From assembly GCA_025454875.1 (NCBI GenBank), contig JALONP010000003.1:62001-126000 (forward strand): DNA of 64,000 bases, given 5' to 3'. The notes below the pieces were generated by a model. That model did no database searches. It was not told where the DNA came from and was given only the letters and a program-made list of their open reading frames with translations. Position numbers and translations under genes: made by a program. Source of the DNA: Bacteroidia bacterium (GTDB lineage Bacteria; Bacteroidota; Bacteroidia; UKL13-3). Numbering within the stretch: the stretch's first letter is position 1; each line of letters starts with the position of its first letter. Shown here piece by piece: positions 52,584 to 62,138 of this stretch.

Positions 52584-55223
52584 ATGAGCAACGAATTACC
52601 AAAAACATATTCTCCGCAAGCCATTGAAGAAAAATGGTACGCTTACTGGTTGAAACAAAACTATTTTCATGCGGAGCCTGATGGGCGCGAGCCGTTTACC
52701 ATTGTGATTCCGCCACCCAATGTTACCGGGGTATTGCATATGGGCCATATGCTCAACAATACCATTCAGGATGTATTGATACGCAGGGCGCGCATGCAAG
52801 GCAAAAATGCATGTTGGGTTCCAGGAACCGACCATGCCAGTATTGCAACCGAGGCAAAGGTGGTTCAAATGTTGCGCGAAAAAGGTGTAAAGAAATCAGA
52901 CTTGAGTCGTGAAGATTTTTTGAAACATGCTTGGGAGTGGAAAGAAAAATATGGTGGTATTATTTTAAAGCAACTTGAAAAACTTGGAGCTAGTTGCGAT
53001 TGGCAACGTACCCGATTTACCATGGAAGAAAGCTTAAGTGAGGCGGTAATTGAGGTATTTATTGACCTTTACGAGAAAGGGTTGATTTACCGAGAACTAC
53101 GCATGGTAAACTGGGATCCGCAAGGTAAAACAGCACTAAGTGATGAAGAAGTAATTTACAAAGATGTAAACAGCAAGTTGTACTATATTAAATATTACTT
53201 GGTAGGAAGCTCGGAATTTGTAACCATTGCAACCACTAGGCCAGAGACCATTTTGGCGGATACCGCAATTTGTGTGAACCCAACCGATGAGCGCTACAAA
53301 CACCTGATTGGCAAAAAAGCATTGGTGCCATTTATAAACCGTGAAATCGAAATAATAGCAGACGAATATGTAGCACTGGATTTTGGAACGGGCTGCTTAA
53401 AAGTTACTCCTGCGCACGATAAAAATGATTATGAATTGGGTAAAAAATACAATCTTGAAGTGATTGATATTTTAACAGAAGAAGGATTTTTAAATGAAAA
53501 CGCCATTGATGCGCGCTATGTAGGTAAAGATCGCTTTGCAGTGCGTAAGCAAATTGCCATTGATTTGGAAGAAGCTGGGCACATAGCAAAAATTGAAGAA
53601 TATAAAAACCAAGTTGGCACGAGTGAACGCACGGGTGCGGTAATTGAACCTCGCCTAACCTTGCAGTGGTGGGTAGATATGAAAAAGTTTGTAGCCAAAA
53701 ATCCTCAGGTGATTGATGCGGTGATGAACGATGAAATAAGATTTCATCCTGCAAATATGAAAAACACCTACAAGCATTGGATGGACAATATTAAGGATTG
53801 GTGTATTAGCCGTCAGTTGTGGTGGGGCCAACGTATTCCGGCATGGTATGACGAAGTAGGAAATTATGTGGTTGCAAAAACAGAAGATGAGGCAATCGCA
53901 AAATTTAAAAGTGAGAAACAAATTAAGGCTTCTAATTTAAAACAAGATGAAGACGTTCTTGATACTTGGTTTAGCTCGTGGCTTTGGCCTATTAGTGTGT
54001 TTGATGGATTTAAAGAAAAAGGGAATAAAGATATCAAGTACTTTTACCCAACCAACGATTTGGTAACTGCTCCCGAGATCATGTTTTTTTGGGTGGCACG
54101 TATGATTATGGCTGGGTATGAATGGATGGGCAAAAAACCATTTAGCAACGTATATTATACTGGCATCGTTCGTGACAAGCAACGCAGAAAAATGAGTAAA
54201 TCGCTCGGAAACTCACCAGATCCATTGGACTTAATTGCACAATACGGAGCAGATGGTGTACGCATGGGTATGTTATTGAGCTCGCCTGCCGGTAACGATA
54301 TTCTATTTGACGAAAGTCAAGTAGAACAAGGTCGTAATTTTGCCAATAAAATATGGAATGCGTTTAGGTTGGTAAAGGGTTGGGAAGTAAAACCAGATGC
54401 AGATTTTGATACAGCATTACTGGCTTCGAATAAACTGAGCAGTGATTGGTTTATGAATCAATTGAACTTAGCGATTGCCGAAATTGAAGCCAAGTATACT
54501 GACTATAAGTTGAGCGAAGCGTTGATGGCGATTTACAAACTAGTATGGGACGACTTTTGTGCATGGTATTTGGAAATGATTAAGCCGGAATTTGGTAAAC
54601 CAATAAACCAAAGTACGTATGATACCGCGTTAAATTTCTTTGAATCATTGATGAAGGTATTGCATCCATTTATGCCATTTGTAACAGAGGAGTTATGGCA
54701 AAATATGCGCGAGCGAAAAGCAGGCGAATCCATTTGCATTGCTTCATATCCAACAGCAGCAGTAACGCAAAATATCAATTTACACAAGGCTTTTGAAGCG
54801 ATAACCAAGATAAGGGAATTACGCAATGCTAAAGGCATTAGTCCGAAGGAAGCATTTGCAGCAGCTATCAAAACAAATGACTTACAGGCGTACCAAGCTG
54901 CTTTATACTTAATTCAAAAATTGGCAAATGTGAGTAGCATTGACTTTGTATTGGAAAAACCTGAAGGGACCACTACCCTTCCTGTAGCTACTGATGAGCT
55001 ATTTGTGTATTTAACCATTGCAATTGATGCTGAGGCAGAAAAAGGAAAACTGGCTAAAGAATTAGAGTACTTGCAAGGGTTTTTACTTTCGGTAGATGCG
55101 AAGTTGCGCAATGAAAAATTTGTAGCCAATGCCAAACCAGAATTGGTTGAAAAAGAGCGCCAGAAAAAAGCAGATGCCGAAGCGAAGATTGAAATTATTA
55201 AAAGTAGTTTGGCCGGGTTGTAA
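52584..55223 (+). CDS. valS: Valyl-tRNA synthetase
   Basis: 879 residues, full length. Class I motifs: NVTGVLHMGHMLNNT (HIGH, about 49-63) and RKMSKSLGN (KMSKS, about 534). The CP1 editing domain (about 190-345, TIATTRPETILADTA) clears mis-acylated Thr. The anticodon-binding domain (about 610-740) is followed by a C-terminal coiled coil (AEKGKLAKELEYLQGFLLS). It charges tRNA-Val. It appears monocistronic, flanked on both sides by repeat-bearing intergenic DNA. Confidence 0.97.
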   Translation: MSNELPKTYSPQAIEEKWYAYWLKQNYFHAEPDGREPFTIVIPPPNVTGVLHMGHMLNNTIQDVLIRRARMQGKNACWVPGTDHASIATEAKVVQMLREKGVKKSDLSREDFLKHAWEWKEKYGGIILKQLEKLGASCDWQRTRFTMEESLSEAVIEVFIDLYEKGLIYRELRMVNWDPQGKTALSDEEVIYKDVNSKLYYIKYYLVGSSEFVTIATTRPETILADTAICVNPTDERYKHLIGKKALVPFINREIEIIADEYVALDFGTGCLKVTPAHDKNDYELGKKYNLEVIDILTEEGFLNENAIDARYVGKDRFAVRKQIAIDLEEAGHIAKIEEYKNQVGTSERTGAVIEPRLTLQWWVDMKKFVAKNPQVIDAVMNDEIRFHPANMKNTYKHWMDNIKDWCISRQLWWGQRIPAWYDEVGNYVVAKTEDEAIAKFKSEKQIKASNLKQDEDVLDTWFSSWLWPISVFDGFKEKGNKDIKYFYPTNDLVTAPEIMFFWVARMIMAGYEWMGKKPFSNVYYTGIVRDKQRRKMSKSLGNSPDPLDLIAQYGADGVRMGMLLSSPAGNDILFDESQVEQGRNFANKIWNAFRLVKGWEVKPDADFDTALLASNKLSSDWFMNQLNLAIAEIEAKYTDYKLSEALMAIYKLVWDDFCAWYLEMIKPEFGKPINQSTYDTALNFFESLMKVLHPFMPFVTEELWQNMRERKAGESICIASYPTAAVTQNINLHKAFEAITKIRELRNAKGISPKEAFAAAIKTNDLQAYQAALYLIQKLANVSSIDFVLEKPEGTTTLPVATDELFVYLTIAIDAEAEKGKLAKELEYLQGFLLSVDAKLRNEKFVANAKPELVEKERQKKADAEAKIEIIKSSLAGL

Positions 55224-55264
55224 GTAGGGTTATCTCCATAAATGAACAGGGGAGAGATTAAACT

Positions 55265-55593
55265 AAATTCGCGTAATCAGCGGCTATCGTTTCTGCGTTT
55301 ATTTGCAAAATCAGCGGAAAATTTTTACCACAGCGAACACAATGATTGCGAAGCGGGCATAGAGAAACTAAAATAAATTCGCGTAATCAGCGGCTATCGC
55401 TTCTGCGTTTATTTGCAGAATCAGCGGGAAGTTTTTACCACAGCGAACACCGCGATTGCGCAACGGGCACAGAGAACCTAAATGAATTAGCGTAATCAGT
55501 GGCTATCGCTTTTACGTTTATTTGCAGAATCAGCGGGAAGTTTTTACCACAGCGAACACAACGATTGCGCAACGGGCACAGAGAACCCAAAAC
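55265..55593. repeat. Three tandem copies of a ~110-bp unit
   Basis: Copies start at 55265, 55375 and 55484 (periods 110 and 109). Each carries GCGTAATCAGCGGCTATCG, then TTTGCARAATCAGCGG, TTTTTACCACAGCGAACAC and CGGGCAYAGAGAA. Copy 3 differs most at its start. A fourth copy begins (AAATT at 55594) but stops after a few bases. The 403-bp gap after valS holds this array and no gene. Confidence 0.9.
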
Positions 55594-55604
55594 AAATTGG
55601 CTTA

Positions 55605-55622
55605 TCCCGATAGCAATCAGGA
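55605..55622. repeat. Decayed copy of the CCCGATAG palindrome
   Basis: TCCCGATAGCAATCAGGA matches the rplS-valS palindrome except at three positions, and sits at the end of the tandem array. Confidence 0.5.
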
Positions 55623-55626
55623 ATGG

Positions 55627-56481
55627 TTACACTTTTCTCTTCACCCAAAAACCAAAAGCGGCTGCTGTAAAAAACATGAGTAAGCTATAAATAGCCGGAG
55701 GAACACTCATAGCCGAATTACCCAATACAGTTAGTGCAATAAAAATTGCTAATGTTCCATTGTGAATACCTATTTCCATTCCAATCGAAATAGATTGCTT
55801 TTTAGGTACACCAAAAAGTTGTGGTACAAAATATCCGGTTAACATGCTTCCGATATTAAACAACAAAACGGGTAATCCAAGCTGACCAAAATAATCAACC
55901 AACAATTGTTTTTCGCGAATGGTTACAGAAGCAATAATTACAACTAATAAAAGTGCAGATAATATTCTTACTGGCTTATCCATTTTAGCTGCAAATTGTG
56001 GTGCATAGTTTTTGAGCAACATGCCTATGGAAACCGGGATAAGCACAATTCCGAATACTTCAACCACTTTGCTAAATGGCATAGGAATGTATTGTCCGCT
56101 TCCCAAAAACACTTCCATCGAAAAGTTAACAATGAAAGGTAACGTAAAAAGTGCAAGCACACTATTAAGTGCCGTGAGTGTGATATTCAATGCCACATCA
56201 CCATTGGATAGGTGGCTGTATAAATTAGCCGTTGGACCACCAGGTGAAGCTGCTAGCAGCATAAGACCCACACACAACTCTGCACTGATACCACTCAAAA
56301 AGGCAATGCCCAAACACAATGCCGGCAATACAATCATTTGGCAAACCAAAGCAATCACAATTGCTCTGGGATATTCCTTGATGCGTTTAAAATCGGCAAG
56401 GGTTAATGATAAACCTAAGCCAAGCATAATAATGCCCAGCGCAATTGGTAAAAACAAACTGGTTGTAGCTGACTGTTGCAT
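55627..56481 (-). CDS. Bile acid:sodium symporter (BASS) family transporter
   Basis: 284 residues with nine or ten membrane helices. It starts with FLPIALGIIMLGLGLSLTLADF, and the crossover regions ASPGGPTANLYSHLS (about 78-92) and GMEIGIHNGTLAIF (about 240-253) match the Na+ and substrate sites of BASS proteins (YocS/PanS-like). Organic anions such as pantoate, keto acids or bile acids are known substrates of the family; the one used here is unknown. It lies 119 bp after recA, behind a terminator. Confidence 0.9.
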   Translation of the reverse strand: MQQSATTSLFLPIALGIIMLGLGLSLTLADFKRIKEYPRAIVIALVCQMIVLPALCLGIAFLSGISAELCVGLMLLAASPGGPTANLYSHLSNGDVALNITLTALNSVLALFTLPFIVNFSMEVFLGSGQYIPMPFSKVVEVFGIVLIPVSIGMLLKNYAPQFAAKMDKPVRILSALLLVVIIASVTIREKQLLVDYFGQLGLPVLLFNIGSMLTGYFVPQLFGVPKKQSISIGMEIGIHNGTLAIFIALTVLGNSAMSVPPAIYSLLMFFTAAAFGFWVKRKV

Positions 56482-56530
56482 AACTGTAAAATTGGCTTTA
56501 CAAGTTTATTCAATTTTTGCAAAACGCAAG

Positions 56531-56569
56531 CGCAACAAAAATCCCGCGCTTGTTGCCAAGGCGGGATTT
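56531..56569 (-). terminator. recA terminator
   Basis: On the minus strand, AAATCCCGC and GCGGGATTT form a perfect 9-bp stem with a 13-nt loop, ending in TTTTTGTTG. It is 31 nt after the recA stop. Confidence 0.85.
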
Positions 56570-56600
56570 AATCTAACGCATTCGGTAATGATAAAGTTGG

Positions 56601-57629
56601 TTACTCCCCTCCCATTTCTACTTTGCCTGTATAAGCTCCGGCAAAGGCCTTTTCTTTTACTTTAGCCTCAATCTCATCAGCCAACTCGGGGTTATCTAAC
56701 AGAAGTTGTTTCACCGCTTCGCGTCCTTGACCGAGTTTGGTATCTCCGTAGCTAAACCACGACCCGCTCTTTTTAACAATTTCCATATCACTACCCAAGT
56801 CTACGATTTCGCCAACCTTTGATACCCCTTCTCCATAAATAATGTCGAATTCTACTGTTCTAAATGGAGGTGCAACTTTATTCTTAACCACTTTTACTTT
56901 GGTTCTGTTGCCAATAATATCATTGCCTTCTTTTAACTGGCCTATTCTGCGAATATCCAAACGAACAGAAGCATAAAACTTCAATGCATTACCACCAGTT
57001 GTTGTTTCTGGGTTGCCGAACATCACCCCAATTTTTTCACGCAATTGGTTGATGAAAATACAAATACAACCTGTTTTGTTAATGGTACCGGTGAGTTTAC
57101 GTAAAGCCTGGCTCATAAGACGGGCTTGCAATCCCATTTTACTATCACCCATATCGCCCTCAATTTCTGCTTTCGGAACCAAGGCAGCCACGGAGTCGAT
57201 AACGATGATATCAATTGCACCTGATCGGATAAGTGCATCCGCAATCTCGAGAGCTTGCTCTCCGTCATCGGGTTGAGAAATCAGCAAATTGTCGACATCA
57301 ATTCCCAACTTTTGCGCATATGTTTTATCAAAAGCGTGCTCTGCATCAATAAATGCAGCCATACCGCCTTTTTTTTGTACTTGAGCAATTGCATGTTGGG
57401 CTAACGTTGTTTTTCCTGATGATTCTGGACCATAAATTTCGATAATACGCCCTGTAGGAAATCCACCAATTCCCAAGGCAATATCCAAACCCAATGATCC
57501 GGTAGAAACTGCTTCTACGCCTTCAACTGTTCCTCCATCCAACTTCATAATGGTACCTTTACCATATGTTTTCTCCAGCTTGTCGATGGTTAATTGAAGG
57601 GCTTTTAATTTTTCTTTGTTGTCGCTCAT
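56601..57629 (-). CDS. recA: Recombinase RecA
   Basis: 342 residues. N-terminal helix, Walker [12 protein letters not shown] (about 68-78), Walker [14 protein letters not shown]-binding loop 1 after [16 protein letters not shown] and loop 2 near [20 protein letters not shown]. The C-terminus is short ([14 protein letters not shown]) with little acidic tail. It coats single-stranded DNA and pairs it with a homologue. Monocistronic. No LexA box is recognised upstream; the 273-bp region to the next plus-strand gene has no clear promoter. Confidence 0.98.
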   Translation of the reverse strand: MSDNKEKLKALQLTIDKLEKTYGKGTIMKLDGGTVEGVEAVSTGSLGLDIALGIGGFPTGRIIEIYGPESSGKTTLAQHAIAQVQKKGGMAAFIDAEHAFDKTYAQKLGIDVDNLLISQPDDGEQALEIADALIRSGAIDIIVIDSVAALVPKAEIEGDMGDSKMGLQARLMSQALRKLTGTINKTGCICIFINQLREKIGVMFGNPETTTGGNALKFYASVRLDIRRIGQLKEGNDIIGNRTKVKVVKNKVAPPFRTVEFDIIYGEGVSKVGEIVDLGSDMEIVKKSGSWFSYGDTKLGQGREAVKQLLLDNPELADEIEAKVKEKAFAGAYTGKVEMGGE

Positions 57630-57902
57630 ATCTGTATTTTAAAGTGTTTCGAATTTCATACAAATCATTCACAAAAAAAGTGGTGTGCAAAAGTTGTCGA
57701 GCTTTTTTCGAAGCGATTTGGTCATTCAAAATTGAACTTGTTGTTCGCAACCTATCTGCGGGCAAAATTTTTTTTAAGTGTTGCTGTAACTCCTTTTGAA
57801 TGGATGACACTTTTTTTACTTGGATTAATGTTAATTTAAAGTTAAATTTGAATCACTTAATTATTACTAATTATATAACTAACTGATAAACAATAACTAT
57901 AA

Positions 57903-59066
57903 TTGACCAATAAAAACTACATATTTATATTTAGCCTTTTGATCCTCATCGGAAATCACTTTGTGTCTGCCAAACAAGTGAAGGTCGATTTTTATGGGCA
58001 TCCCGTTGTATTTACCATTCATGGAGAATGGTATACACAAAGCACGGTTTGCCAGCAAAAAGAACAATTAGAGTCGCAGTTAAACGCATGGTTAGGTTCC
58101 AATCAAATTGACTCAATTAGCACCCAACTTACATACTGGAGCAATGTATATGAGTTAGACGATTTAGGTTATTTATTGTTATTAAATAAACTAACTGACC
58201 AACTTTTAAAATACAATGCCGACAATTGCAAAACCTTATTTAAGTACGCAGTATTAGACCAGAAAGGGTTGGATGTATTTTTAGGGTATACACAAACCCG
58301 CATTACCTTGTATGGCCGAACCAATATTATGATTGACAATTGCCTTTATATAGAAAGGGGCAATAAAAAATATTTCGATTTATCATTTAATCAGCAAAAA
58401 GAACCAGAAGCGGAAGCCCTTTTTGTGATGCACCATTCTCGCAATGTCGTTCCACTTGTTGTAAATACAATTACGCCACCTAAACTGAATGCATTGGTTA
58501 GCAAACGCACAATCCCATACGAATTTGATGGAATGGTTTATTTTTTACCTGTTTCGGTGAACCAATCATTGGTAGCTTATTACCATGACCTACCTACGAT
58601 AAATATAGGAACCATGTATTTAAATTATGGTCTTTCTGCCAATGCGCAACAAACACTGGTTTCTGAAATAAAAAAAGCAACACAAGCTTATCAAACAACT
58701 GCAGCCCTTTCGTTTATTCTTGGATTTGTACAACAATCCTTTGAATATAAAAAAGACGAAGAAACCTATGGCCAAGAAAAATTCTCATTCCCAGAAGAAA
58801 CGCTGGTAAACAGGTATGCCGACTGCGAAGACAAGGCCATTTTATTTGCGGTTCTTGTTCAACAAGTGCTCGGACTTAAAACAGTTGCATTGTACTACAA
58901 GGATGCAGAACATATTAACGTGGCAGTAGAAACTTGGAAGCAAAAACAAGAAGGTCAGTTTACCTTTAACAACCACAAATACATTGTGTGTGAGCCATCA
59001 GCTAAAGGGTATGCATTGGGAGATAATGGACAAAATGTATCAGTTGCTCAACTGATTGATTGGTAA
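57903..59066 (+). CDS. Exported transglutaminase-like cysteine-protease-fold protein
   Basis: 387 residues from a TTG; no ATG or GTG fits the signal peptide (YIFIFSLLILIGNHFVSAK). A mixed N-terminal part of about 270 residues with no recognised domain is followed by a transglutaminase-like core: Cys in NRYADCEDKAILFAVLVQQ (about residue 308), His in DAEHINVAVE and a short strand NHKYIVCEPSAKGY, which could supply the third residue. Such proteins can be proteases, crosslinkers or inactive scaffolds. It stands alone, between divergent recA and the convergent ABC gene. Confidence 0.72.
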   Translation: MTNKNYIFIFSLLILIGNHFVSAKQVKVDFYGHPVVFTIHGEWYTQSTVCQQKEQLESQLNAWLGSNQIDSISTQLTYWSNVYELDDLGYLLLLNKLTDQLLKYNADNCKTLFKYAVLDQKGLDVFLGYTQTRITLYGRTNIMIDNCLYIERGNKKYFDLSFNQQKEPEAEALFVMHHSRNVVPLVVNTITPPKLNALVSKRTIPYEFDGMVYFLPVSVNQSLVAYYHDLPTINIGTMYLNYGLSANAQQTLVSEIKKATQAYQTTAALSFILGFVQQSFEYKKDEETYGQEKFSFPEETLVNRYADCEDKAILFAVLVQQVLGLKTVALYYKDAEHINVAVETWKQKQEGQFTFNNHKYIVCEPSAKGYALGDNGQNVSVAQLIDW

Positions 59067-59093
59067 TGACCATTCTTTAAAAACCAATAAAGC

Positions 59094-59810
59094 TTATGTG
59101 TTAAGCGTATCCTGCTCAATTACTCCATCACGCAACCGAATGATTCTCTTTGCTCTTCGTGCGATGTCTTCTTCATGGGTAACCACAATAACGGTATTGC
59201 CTTTAGCATGGATATCTTCCATTAACTGCATGATTTCATATGACGTTTTGGTATCGAGGTTTCCAGTTGGTTCGTCAGCTAAAATAATAGATGGATTATT
59301 AACCAAGGCCCTGGCAATGGCAACACGTTGGCGTTGACCTCCAGACAATTCATTTGGCTTATGGTCCATACGATCAGCTAAACCAACATTGGTTAAAGAT
59401 TGCGTAGCCTTTTCTGTTCGTTCCTTTTTAGAGTATCCAGCATATACCAATGGCAAAGCAACATTATCAAGGGAAGTATTGCGTGCTAATAGATTAAATG
59501 TTTGGAAAACAAAACCAATTTCTTTGTTTCGAATTTCGGCCAATTGATTATCACTAAGATTGCTCACCAATTGTCCATTGAGAACATAAGCACCACTTGT
59601 AGGTGTATCTAAGCACCCCAAAATGTTCATTAATGTTGATTTTCCAGAACCTGAAGGCCCCATAAACGCTACATATTCGCCACGCTTTATCTCAAGGTCT
59701 ACTCCGCGCAATGCATACACATCAGTATCCCCAATTTTAAAATGCCGGGTGATGCCTTTTAATTCAATTACGTTTGGTGCCTTCTCTCCTATCGTTGAAA
59801 TATTCGACAT
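59094..59810 (-). CDS. ABC transporter ATP-binding protein (MacB/LolD type)
   Basis: 238 residues. Walker A is GPSGSGKST (about 51-59), the signature [15 protein letters not shown], Walker [10 protein letters not shown] and switch His VVTHEED. The family (type VII ABC, MacB/LolD/FtsE) powers lipoprotein release or efflux by mechanotransmission with a separate permease. No permease is next to it. It is last in pyrE-plsC-gatC-ABC, 14 nt after gatC. Confidence 0.93.
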   Translation of the reverse strand: MSNISTIGEKAPNVIELKGITRHFKIGDTDVYALRGVDLEIKRGEYVAFMGPSGSGKSTLMNILGCLDTPTSGAYVLNGQLVSNLSDNQLAEIRNKEIGFVFQTFNLLARNTSLDNVALPLVYAGYSKKERTEKATQSLTNVGLADRMDHKPNELSGGQRQRVAIARALVNNPSIILADEPTGNLDTKTSYEIMQLMEDIHAKGNTVIVVTHEEDIARRAKRIIRLRDGVIEQDTLNT

Positions 59811-59824
59811 GTTGAATCGGCTAA

Positions 59825-60115
59825 CTATTTATCAATGAATTTTGGAACCCTGAAATAATCAGAATCTTTTGCCGGAGCATTTTCGAGAGCTTCTTCGTGT
59901 GAAATGACTTGTTCTACTTCATCTGGACGAAGCACATTGACTGCATCACTCATAAAAATAAGCGGCTCAACACCATCGGTATCCACTTTGTTTAGTTGCT
60001 CGAAAAATGCTGTTATTTGAGCCAAATCTTTTTTGAGTTGTTCTTTTTCTATTTCGTCAAATTCGAGCTTTGCCAAATCGGCAAGCTTATCAATTAACTC
60101 ATTCGAAATATCCAT
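59825..60115 (-). CDS. gatC: Asp/Glu-tRNA amidotransferase subunit GatC
   Basis: 96 residues, the standard size. It has [32 protein letters not shown]-like ([12 protein letters not shown]) and the tail [16 protein letters not shown], which wraps GatA/GatB. It helps convert Glu-tRNA-Gln and Asp-tRNA-Asn to the amidated forms. GatA and GatB genes are not in this window. It overlaps plsC by 17 bp. Confidence 0.95.
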   Translation of the reverse strand: MDISNELIDKLADLAKLEFDEIEKEQLKKDLAQITAFFEQLNKVDTDGVEPLIFMSDAVNVLRPDEVEQVISHEEALENAPAKDSDYFRVPKFIDK

Positions 60116-60848
60116 ATGATGCTAATTTTTGCTCAATAATACGATAAACTTCTTGCTTTAAGGTATCCACATCGTCAATTGTTAAACCAACGGTTTGTAT
60201 TGGCTGATGAACGTACTGAATAATACGTGAAGGGCGGAACCTAATCTTACCTTGATCGGGTAATGCAATCCAATTGCCAATAATTGTAACAGGTAGAATG
60301 GGTGTTTGGGTTTCAATGGCCAAACGAAAAGCCCCTTCTTTGAACCTGGCCAATTTTGGCGCACCCACAGGAATCGTACCCTCTGGAAAAATTACAATGC
60401 TTCTGCGTTCTTCCATCAATTGTTGTTTGGCTTGGTGAAATGCCCAAGCTGAGTGGCGAATATTTTTGCGATCAACAGCGATATCGATGGTGCGAAAAAA
60501 GATTCCAAAAAGAGGAATACGAGACAACTCTATTTTTGCCATAAAGTTCACAAACATGGGTAACTTCACGGTTAATGTTGGAATATCCAAGTAAGATGTA
60601 TGGTTTGCCGTGACTACATATGCTTGGTTCCAATCAATTGGCACTTCTTCTATTTGTTTCACTCTTAACCCACCTAATACAAACAACCATTTACCCCAAA
60701 TTTTACGTGTAATGTGACCTAAATGATACCACTCTTTTCGGCTTAAAAACACTAAAAAAAATGGATATGTTAACACAAAACCAATAAATGTAACAAGGGC
60801 GAAATAAAGTGCTAAAACAACCTTGAATGCTTCCTTCAATTTACTCAT
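60099..60848 (-). CDS. plsC: 1-acyl-sn-glycerol-3-phosphate acyltransferase
   Basis: 249 residues. A membrane segment at about 10-33 precedes the acyltransferase motifs: NHTSYLD (HX4D, about 78-84), IDRKNIRH-like second motif (VDRKNIRHS), FPEGT (about 150) and a Pro-rich fourth motif, VTIIGNWIALPD. It makes phosphatidic acid from lysophosphatidic acid and an acyl donor at the inner membrane. It overlaps pyrE by 8 bp and gatC by 17 bp. Confidence 0.94.
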   Translation of the reverse strand: MSKLKEAFKVVLALYFALVTFIGFVLTYPFFLVFLSRKEWYHLGHITRKIWGKWLFVLGGLRVKQIEEVPIDWNQAYVVTANHTSYLDIPTLTVKLPMFVNFMAKIELSRIPLFGIFFRTIDIAVDRKNIRHSAWAFHQAKQQLMEERRSIVIFPEGTIPVGAPKLARFKEGAFRLAIETQTPILPVTIIGNWIALPDQGKIRFRPSRIIQYVHQPIQTVGLTIDDVDTLKQEVYRIIEQKLASYGYFE

Positions 60849-61515
60849 TATTCGAGTTGCTAATTATAGTTGACTGCTGCATCCATGTTTGCGGAGATTG
60901 CCGCCATTCGTTCAGGACAGCGACTTGCTCAGGTTGCACAATTTTTTGCTTTAATGCTACCTCAATCAAGGTATTGTAGTTGCTTAAGGCAAAATAAGGG
61001 CAATTTTCATTTGCAAATGCATTTGCTGCCACATCAAACCCATAGGTAAATATAGCAACTATACCCAAGACCTCGCAACCATACTCCTTTAAATTTTGAA
61101 CGGCTTGCAGACTGCTTTTTCCTGTAGAAACAAGATCCTCAACCACCACTACCTTTTGGCCGGGTTTAATATCTCCTTCCACTTGTTTTCCCATACCATG
61201 TTTTTTGGCTTCGGAACGGATATAACCAAATGGTAGTTTCAACTCATCAGCAGCTAAAACCCCAGGAGCAATACCTGCAGTAGCAACACCAATAATGGCT
61301 TCGGCATTTGCAAAATGGTTACGTACCAAGTTGCCTAGTTCTTGCTTAATAAATGTACGTGCCTCTGGGAACGAGAGAGATAACCTGTTATCGCTGTATA
61401 TTGGAGATTTCCAACCAGAGGTCCATGTGAATGGTTGGTTGGGGCTTAAACGAATTGCATTTATTTGCAATAAATATTCTGCTATCTTAGCGGCAGTTTC
61501 ATTGGATTGTTGCAT
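60841..61515 (-). CDS. pyrE: Orotate phosphoribosyltransferase
   Basis: 224 residues from the ATG at 61515, MQQSNETAAKIAEYLLQIN; longer in-frame starts add unrelated residues. The substrate segment TWTSGWKSPIYSDNR and the PRPP loop VVVVEDLVSTGKSSL (about 124-138) are present. It makes orotidine 5'-phosphate in pyrimidine synthesis. It is the first gene of pyrE-plsC-gatC-ABC. Only 7 bp separate its start from that of the divergent Nudix gene. Confidence 0.95.
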   Translation of the reverse strand: MQQSNETAAKIAEYLLQINAIRLSPNQPFTWTSGWKSPIYSDNRLSLSFPEARTFIKQELGNLVRNHFANAEAIIGVATAGIAPGVLAADELKLPFGYIRSEAKKHGMGKQVEGDIKPGQKVVVVEDLVSTGKSSLQAVQNLKEYGCEVLGIVAIFTYGFDVAANAFANENCPYFALSNYNTLIEVALKQKIVQPEQVAVLNEWRQSPQTWMQQSTIISNSNNE

Positions 61516-61519
61516 CACG

Positions 61520-61527
61520 CAAATGTA
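61520..61527 (-). promoter_or_regulatory. Putative -7 box of pyrE, four bases before the start codon
   Basis: TACATTTG on the minus strand (exact TAnnTTTG), then CGTG and the ATG at 61515. The box overlaps the start codon of the divergent Nudix gene. Confidence 0.45.
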
Positions 61528-62134
61528 TAAAATTTTCATCAACGAGAAGCCATTCATAATTGCCACTCAAAATGAGTCGATATCAATTGATGCGCAGTTT
61601 ATAAGGGTAATGCACGATCCATCGAAAGTGGCTTCATATATTAAACAGTGTGAACTGCTGAATTCGAAAGGCATTGTAATGGTTACAGATGATTTAGAGT
61701 TTGCATTCACTGATTTTTATACGCATTTTGTAGCTATTGAAGCTGCAGGCGGCATTGTATTTAACCCATTGAACGAAGTTTTACTTATCAAACGCTTAGG
61801 TAAATGGGACTTGCCTAAAGGCAAAATAGACAGAGGTGAAACACCAGAAGAAGCTGCAATACGTGAGGTAGAAGAAGAATGCGGAATAACCGGATTAACC
61901 ATTACAAATCCGCTCTCTAAAACGTATCATTGCTACAAGCAACACAATCACCGCTTTTTAAAAATAACCCATTGGTATCGGATGCAAACCAATAGCCAAA
62001 AAGCGTTAAAGCCGCAACAAGAAGAACATATAACAGAGGCAGTTTGGCAACCTTGGTCTCAATTAAATTTAGAAGACCTTGATGCATATCTTTCGATAAA
62101 AGAATTGATTGCCGAAACCAGAACGGTTTTGTAG
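61523..62134 (+). CDS. Nudix hydrolase
   Basis: 203 residues from the ATG at 61523; a longer frame runs antisense through pyrE and is rejected. An N-terminal ~70-residue domain (MYKIFINEKPFIIATQNE) precedes the Nudix fold. The Nudix box is GKIDRGETPEEAAIREVEEE plus CGI, which fits Gx5Ex7REUxEExGU (about residues 98-120). It hydrolyses a nucleoside diphosphate linked to some moiety; the substrate is not shown. It is convergent with the TlpA-type gene (4 bp between stops). Confidence 0.92.
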   Translation: MYKIFINEKPFIIATQNESISIDAQFIRVMHDPSKVASYIKQCELLNSKGIVMVTDDLEFAFTDFYTHFVAIEAAGGIVFNPLNEVLLIKRLGKWDLPKGKIDRGETPEEAAIREVEEECGITGLTITNPLSKTYHCYKQHNHRFLKITHWYRMQTNSQKALKPQQEEHITEAVWQPWSQLNLEDLDAYLSIKELIAETRTVL

Positions 62135-62138
62135 CCTA

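Noticed and set aside
55265-55593. CRISPR array
   Set aside because: Repeats are ~110 bp, adjacent and without unique spacers, and no cas genes are present.
57559-57810. 83-codon minus-strand frame overlapping the recA start, reading SSIQKELQQHLKKILPADR
   Set aside because: It looks protein-like but starts at GTG, runs out of frame into the first 70 bp of recA and has no promoter or family match. Probably chance in AT-rich leader DNA.
59094-59810. Complete ABC exporter system
   Set aside because: Only the ATPase is present; no permease or periplasmic partner is adjacent, so no specific transporter can be named.
61295-61522. Upstream extension of the Nudix frame through pyrE
   Set aside because: The extra 76 residues are antisense to pyrE and do not resemble Nudix proteins; the ATG at 61523 gives a normal N-terminal domain.
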